Assembly: GCF_014852585.1 (NCBI RefSeq) | Contig: NZ_JACVBX010000015.1 | Span: 62,001-126,000, forward strand | Direction: 5' to 3' | Length of the DNA stretch: 64,000 nucleotides | From: Pseudomonas sp. PDM18 | Lineage (GTDB): Bacteria > Pseudomonadota > Gammaproteobacteria > Pseudomonadales > Pseudomonadaceae | Shown here: piece after piece, positions 59,997 to 64,000 of the stretch | Numbering within the stretch: position 1 is the stretch's first letter | Layout of the letters: every line of letters starts with the position of its first letter | Translations under genes and position numbers: made by a program | The notes under the pieces: model-generated | What the model was told of the DNA's origin: nothing | Databases searched by the model: none | Seen by the model: the letters and a program-made list of their open reading frames with translations, nothing else

Positions 59997-60971
59997 ATGA
60001 ATGCCCCTCACCGCGTTCTGCTGCTGATCTTCCCGGACTTCCAATTGCTCGATGCCACCGGGCCGGCCGATGTGTTCGCCGCAGTGGATGAGCACCTGCC
60101 CGCCGCTGCGCGCCCCGCCTACCTGCTCGAGGCGATATCGCCCGATGGTGGGTTGGTTCGCTCCAGCACTGGACTGGAAGTGGCGACCAGGGCTCTGCCG
60201 GAGCCGCAGCAGGCGGCCGGCTGCACTGTGCTGGTGGCGGGCGGCCATGGGGTGCAGGCGGCCCTTCAGAACGGTGAAGTAGCGCGATGGCTGGCACAGG
60301 CCGCAACCCACGCCGCGCGCTGCGGTTCAGTGTGCACCGGGGCCTTTCTGCTGGCGCAGGCCGGGCTGCTGGAGGAGCGCCCGGCAGTTACCCACTGGCG
60401 ATACGCCGAACTGCTTCAGCGGCTGTTTCCTCGCTTGCGGGTCATGCACGACTCGCTGTTCGTCCGTGACGAGAAGTTCTACAGCTCCGCCGGTGTGACG
60501 GCCGGGATAGACCTGTGCCTGAGCCTGGTGGAGGAGGACCATGGCCGTGACCTGTCGCTGCGGGTTGCCCGTGGGTTGGTGATGTACCTGCGTCGACCTG
60601 GCGGCCAGCGTCAGTTCAGCGCCGAACTGCTGGCGCAGCAGGCGCCGCCGGGCGGGCAGATGGAGCGCTTGGTGGAGTGGCTGCGTGAACGGCTGGCGGA
60701 AGCCCTCGATGTCGAGGGGATGGCCGCGCAGATGGCCGTATCAGTGCGCACCCTGCATCGGCATTGCCAAGCGGAGATGGGTATGACTCCCGCGAAGCTG
60801 TTGCTGGAGTTGCGTCTGGAAAAGGCCAGCCAGTTGTTAGAGGCGGGCGAGTCGTCGCTCAAGCGCGTGGCGCAGCACGCAGGTTTTGGCAACGAGTACA
60901 ACTTGCGGCGCGCCTTCGTGCAGGCGCTGGGCGTGACACCCGGGGAGTTTCGGCAGCGATTCTGCCGCTAG
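59997..60971 (+). CDS. GlxA-family AraC-type regulator with DJ-1/PfpI sensor domain
   Basis: A 324-residue regulator. The N-terminal DJ-1/PfpI domain (1-190) has RVLLLIFPDFQLLDATGPADVF, VAGGHG and the nucleophile position Cys113 in GSVCTGAFLLAQAGLL. The C-terminal AraC domain (about 220-324) has two helix-turn-helix units (LHRHCQAEMGMTPAKLLLELRLEKA; FGNEYNLRRAFVQALGVTPGEFRQRF). Such proteins sense small amines or amino-acid derivatives. It is divergent from the secreted PfpI gene, 100 bp away, which is its most likely target. Confidence 0.93.
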   Translation: MNAPHRVLLLIFPDFQLLDATGPADVFAAVDEHLPAAARPAYLLEAISPDGGLVRSSTGLEVATRALPEPQQAAGCTVLVAGGHGVQAALQNGEVARWLAQAATHAARCGSVCTGAFLLAQAGLLEERPAVTHWRYAELLQRLFPRLRVMHDSLFVRDEKFYSSAGVTAGIDLCLSLVEEDHGRDLSLRVARGLVMYLRRPGGQRQFSAELLAQQAPPGGQMERLVEWLRERLAEALDVEGMAAQMAVSVRTLHRHCQAEMGMTPAKLLLELRLEKASQLLEAGESSLKRVAQHAGFGNEYNLRRAFVQALGVTPGEFRQRFCR

Positions 60972-60975
60972 CAGG

Positions 60976-61013
60976 AGGCGGACGGATGCGCAGGGTACGC
61001 ACCCGTCCGTTTC
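60976..61013. terminator. Terminator between the AraC gene and pgi
   Basis: CGGACGG and CCGTCCG, with inner pairs, lie between convergent stop codons, followed by TTT. Confidence 0.6.
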
Positions 61014-61017
61014 GCCA

Positions 61018-62682
61018 TCAGCCGCGGTGACGGCCGCGGAAGAAGTCGATCAGGCCTTGGGTGGAACCATCCTCGGCGGCGCTTTCCTCGCTGCCGACCA
61101 GGCGGCCGTAGACGGCCTTGCCCAGCTCCTTGCCCAGCTCCACGCCCCACTGGTCGAAGGCATTGATGCCCCAGAGGATGCTCTGTACGTACACCTTGTG
61201 CTCGTACATGGCGATCAGCGCGCCCAGGCGGCGGGCGCTGATGCGCTCCAGCACCAGGGTGTTGCTCGGGCGGTTGCCCGGGATCACCTTGTGCGGCGCC
61301 AGGCGTTGCACTTCGGCCTCGTCGACCCCCTTGGCGCGCAGCTCGGCCTCGGCCTCGGCGCGGCTCTTGCCGACCATCAGCGCCTGGCTCTGCGACAGGC
61401 AGTTGGCGTACAGCCACTGGTGGTGATCGGCGACTGGGTTGTAGCTGGACACCGGGACGATGAAATCTGCCGGGATCAGGTGGGTGCCCTGGTGCAGCAA
61501 CTGGTGATACGCGTGCTGGCCGTTACACCCCACGCCGCCCCAGATCACCGGGCCGGTGCCGGCGGATACCGGTGTGCCGTCCTGGCGCACGCTCTTGCCG
61601 TTTGACTCCATGTCCAACTGCTGCAGGTGGTCGGTGATGTTCCGCAGGTAGTAGTCGTAGGGAAGGATCGCGTGGCTGCGCGCGCCCCAGAAGTCGCCGT
61701 ACCAGACGCCCAGCAGGCCCAGCAGCACCGGGATGTTCTTCTCGAACGGCGAGGTCAGGAAGTGCTGGTCCATGCTGTAGGCGCCGGACAGCAGCTCCTT
61801 GAAGTTGTTGATACCCACCGACATGGCGATCGGCAGGCCGATGGCCGACCACAGCGAGTAGCGACCACCGACCCAGTCCCACATCGGGAAGACGTTCTCC
61901 GGGCGGATGCCGAAGGCCGAGGCGGCTTCCTTGTTGCTGGAAACGGCGATGAAGTGGCGATACAGCTCCGCCTCGCTGCCACCCTGGGCCAGGTACCAGG
62001 CACGGGCGGCCTGGGCATTCTTCAGGGTTTCCAGGGTGCCGAAGGACTTCGACGAGACGATGAACAGCGTGGTCTCGGCGTTGAGCTTGGCGGTCATCTC
62101 GCGGAATTCGCTGCCGTCGATGTTCGCCAGGTAGTGGCAACGCACGCCTTTCTGGGCGAAGGGTAGCAGCGCCTCGGAGACCAGTTGCGGGCCGAGGAAG
62201 GAACCACCGATGCCGATGTTCACCACGTCGGTGATCGGCTTCTCCGTGTAGCCGCGCCACAGGCCGTTGTGCACGGCAGCGACCAGTTCGGTCATCTGGT
62301 GCAGAACACGGTGCACCTCGGGCATCACGTCAACGCCATCGACCATCACCTTGTCGCCGATGGGGCGGCGCAGCGCGGTGTGCAGCACCGGGCGGCGTTC
62401 GGAGGCGTTGATCACCTCGCCACGGAACATCGACCCGATGGCCTCGCCCAGCTTGGCTTCCTCGGCGAGCTTCACCAGCAGGTCGAGGGTGTCCTGGCGG
62501 ATCAGGTTCTTCGAAAAGTCGAGGAACAGGCCACAGGCGCTAAGGGAGAAACGCTTGAAGCGCTCCGGATCCTCGGCGAATGCCTCGCGCATGGTGAAGT
62601 TCTGCAGATCCTGGCGGTGGGCGGCCAATTCCTGCCAGCTTGCCAGTTTGGTGGCATCCAGCGGGGTGAGGTGGTGTTCCAT
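61018..62682 (-). CDS. pgi: Glucose-6-phosphate isomerase
   Basis: A 554-residue enzyme interconverting glucose 6-phosphate and fructose 6-phosphate. Signatures are [31 protein letters not shown] and the two PGI patterns [20 protein letters not shown] and GWGVELGK-type [14 protein letters not shown]. The catalytic Glu and His are in [25 protein letters not shown] precedes the ATG only weakly. It lies between panD and acs in the same order as PAO1. With no 6-phosphofructokinase in most pseudomonads, it mainly works toward sugar synthesis. Confidence 0.97.
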   Translation of the reverse strand: MEHHLTPLDATKLASWQELAAHRQDLQNFTMREAFAEDPERFKRFSLSACGLFLDFSKNLIRQDTLDLLVKLAEEAKLGEAIGSMFRGEVINASERRPVLHTALRRPIGDKVMVDGVDVMPEVHRVLHQMTELVAAVHNGLWRGYTEKPITDVVNIGIGGSFLGPQLVSEALLPFAQKGVRCHYLANIDGSEFREMTAKLNAETTLFIVSSKSFGTLETLKNAQAARAWYLAQGGSEAELYRHFIAVSSNKEAASAFGIRPENVFPMWDWVGGRYSLWSAIGLPIAMSVGINNFKELLSGAYSMDQHFLTSPFEKNIPVLLGLLGVWYGDFWGARSHAILPYDYYLRNITDHLQQLDMESNGKSVRQDGTPVSAGTGPVIWGGVGCNGQHAYHQLLHQGTHLIPADFIVPVSSYNPVADHHQWLYANCLSQSQALMVGKSRAEAEAELRAKGVDEAEVQRLAPHKVIPGNRPSNTLVLERISARRLGALIAMYEHKVYVQSILWGINAFDQWGVELGKELGKAVYGRLVGSEESAAEDGSTQGLIDFFRGRHRG

Positions 62683-62766
62683 GACGTACCTTCGGGTAAG
62701 ACGTGCGTGTTTGAACGAGGCTTTGGAACTGGGGAGGGCCCGTTGGTTCCGAGCCTTCCCCGCGGC

Positions 62767-63147
62767 TCAGGCGAGCTGAACCGGGATAGCGTTGCTGGTA
62801 TGGCTGAGTTCGTTGCCGGGCGCCATGTACAGCATGCGCGGCTTGTAGCCTTCCAGCTCGGCGTCGCTGAACTGAGCGTACGCGCAGATGATCACTCGGT
62901 CACCCACCTTGGCCTTGTGGGCGGCGGCGCCGTTGACGGAAATCATCCGCGAACCTTCCTCGCCACGGATGGCATAGGTGGTGAAGCGTTCGCCATTGTC
63001 GACGTTATAGATCTGGATCTGCTCGTACTCGCGGATGCCGGCGAGATCCAGCCATTCGCCGTCGATGGCGCAGGAGCCTTCATAGTCGAGCACAGCGTGG
63101 GTGACTTCGGCGCGGTGCAGTTTGGCTTTGAGCATGATGCTCTGCAT
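62767..63147 (-). CDS. panD: Aspartate 1-decarboxylase
   Basis: A 126-residue pyruvoyl enzyme making beta-alanine for pantothenate. It starts at ATG 63147 ([26 protein letters not shown]). Self-cleavage should fall between Gly24 and Ser25, giving the pyruvoyl group. [20 protein letters not shown] and the tail [20 protein letters not shown] are typical. It is the last gene of panB-panC-panD (panB outside the window), 122 bp after panC. Confidence 0.97.
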   Translation of the reverse strand: MQSIMLKAKLHRAEVTHAVLDYEGSCAIDGEWLDLAGIREYEQIQIYNVDNGERFTTYAIRGEEGSRMISVNGAAAHKAKVGDRVIICAYAQFSDAELEGYKPRMLYMAPGNELSHTSNAIPVQLA

Positions 63148-63269
63148 GGCGGGGCTCCTGTTTTTCTTCTGGTCGAGGAGAGCGGGGCGAGTATGCCCGA
63201 GCACCCGAAGTCGCTCAAGGCAGCGACTGGCGCGGCTTCGAGGCGAAAATTCGGGCGTCGGGCGGGGAA

Positions 63270-64000
63270 TCAGTCGATGTGGAAGGCGAGGTTGTCGATC
63301 AGCCGGGTGGTGCCTAGGAAGGCGGCAACCAGAATCACCAACTGATGGTCTTGCGCGGTGGCCGGGCGCAGGCTGGCGGACTCGCGGGCCTCAAGGTAGT
63401 CGATACGCAGGCCGGCCGCTTCGATCTGTTGGCTGCCCTCGGACAGTAGCGCGGGGAAGTCGCGCTCGCCCTGGCGGATACGCTCGGCAAGGTGCTTCAG
63501 GGTGCGCTGCAGGACAGGCGCGATGGCGCGCTGTTCCTCAGTGAGGTAGCCGTTGCGCGATGACAGGGCGAGGCCGTCCTCGGCGCGCACGGTGGGCTCG
63601 CCAAAGATCTGGATCGGCAGGTTCAGGTCGCGCACCAGCTTGCGGATCACCGCCAACTGCTGGAAATCCTTCTCGCCAAATAGCGCCATGTCGGGCTGGA
63701 CCATGTTGAACAGCTTGCAGACCACCGTGGCGACACCATCGAAGTGACCCGGACGGCTGCCGCCGCACAGGCCCTCGGAGACTCCGGTGACATGCAGTTT
63801 GGTCTGGCCTTCCATGCCGTCGGGATACATCTCCTCGACAGTGGGGGCGAACAGCAGGTGGCAGCCGGCGTTGAGCAGTTTCTCCTGGTCCGCGACCAGG
63901 GTGCGCGGGTACTTGTCCAGGTCTTCGCTGGGGCCGAACTGCAGCGGGTTGACGAAGATGCTCGCCACCACGAAGTCGGCGCGCTGGCTGGCCTTGGTCA
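63270..64000 (-). CDS. panC: Pantoate-beta-alanine ligase, N-terminus cut by window
   Basis: About 243 residues are present, reading in from base 64000; the first 40 or so, including the start, lie outside the window. The enzyme joins pantoate and beta-alanine with ATP. Seen are [63 protein letters not shown] and the adenylate loop [10 protein letters not shown]. It pairs functionally with panD, which supplies beta-alanine. Confidence 0.97.
   Translation of the reverse strand, partial: TKASQRADFVVASIFVNPLQFGPSEDLDKYPRTLVADQEKLLNAGCHLLFAPTVEEMYPDGMEGQTKLHVTGVSEGLCGGSRPGHFDGVATVVCKLFNMVQPDMALFGEKDFQQLAVIRKLVRDLNLPIQIFGEPTVRAEDGLALSSRNGYLTEEQRAIAPVLQRTLKHLAERIRQGERDFPALLSEGSQQIEAAGLRIDYLEARESASLRPATAQDHQLVILVAAFLGTTRLIDNLAFHID

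Overview
This is a GC-rich stretch of a Pseudomonas chromosome, most likely from the P. aeruginosa group but probably not P. aeruginosa itself. From memory, the gene order lldE-lldD-lldP-lldR-smpB-ratA-rnfH-bamE-fur-recN-grpE-dnaK-dnaJ-dapB-carA-lysE-carB-greA-yhbY-rlmE-ftsH-folP-glmM-tpiA-secG-tRNAs-rimP-nusA-infB-rbfA-truB-rpsO-pnp ... acs-pgi-panD-panC follows the PAO1 PA4772 to PA4730 block closely. Extra or missing genes at several junctions, and repeat families not typical of PAO1, point to a sister species. There is no phage, insertion sequence, CRISPR array or rRNA operon; this is mostly core genome.

Layout. 1-5.7 kb: a cut-off DJ-1/PfpI protein, a CaCA-type cation exchanger behind a yybP-ykoY (manganese) riboswitch, a one-chain biotin-dependent acyl-CoA carboxylase and a small secreted protein, all on the minus strand. 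5.7-7.8 kb: a PmrAB/QseBC-like two-component pair. 8.0-15.1 kb: the lactate utilisation operon lldP-lldD-lldE with divergent lldR, a perfect LldR operator between them, and three different hairpin repeats in and beside the operon. 15.1-17.6 kb: smpB, ratA-rnfH, bamE and fur. 17.7-23.4 kb: recN with a LexA box, then grpE, dnaK and dnaJ with two near-perfect sigma-32 promoters. 23.5-30.4 kb: dapB and a pyrimidine/arginine block carA-lysE-carB-greA. 30.4-37.3 kb: yhbY facing rlmE-ftsH-folP-glmM-tpiA-secG, then tRNA-Leu(GAG) and initiator tRNA-fMet. 37.4-46.0 kb: the transcription/translation operon rimP-nusA-infB-rbfA-truB-rpsO-pnp.

46.0-64 kb is more mixed. It holds an unusual zinc-finger/membrane/helical-repeat protein, a BON-CsbD stress pair behind an apparent sigma-54 promoter, and an envelope-type minus-strand operon (DUF748/AsmA-like protein, two DUF2845 proteins, rhomboid protease). 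An orphan LuxR-type response regulator, a thiolase and an MpaB-type protein follow, then acetyl-CoA synthetase, a secreted DJ-1/PfpI protein divergent from a GlxA-type AraC regulator, and finally pgi, panD and the start of panC (cut by the window end).

I found no clearly new multi-gene defence or biosynthetic system. The most rewarding leads are regulatory (the riboswitch, the sigma-54 promoter, repeats placed between lld genes) and two poorly understood envelope loci: the DUF748-DUF2845-DUF2845-rhomboid operon and the zinc-finger/TM/TPR-like gene after pnp.
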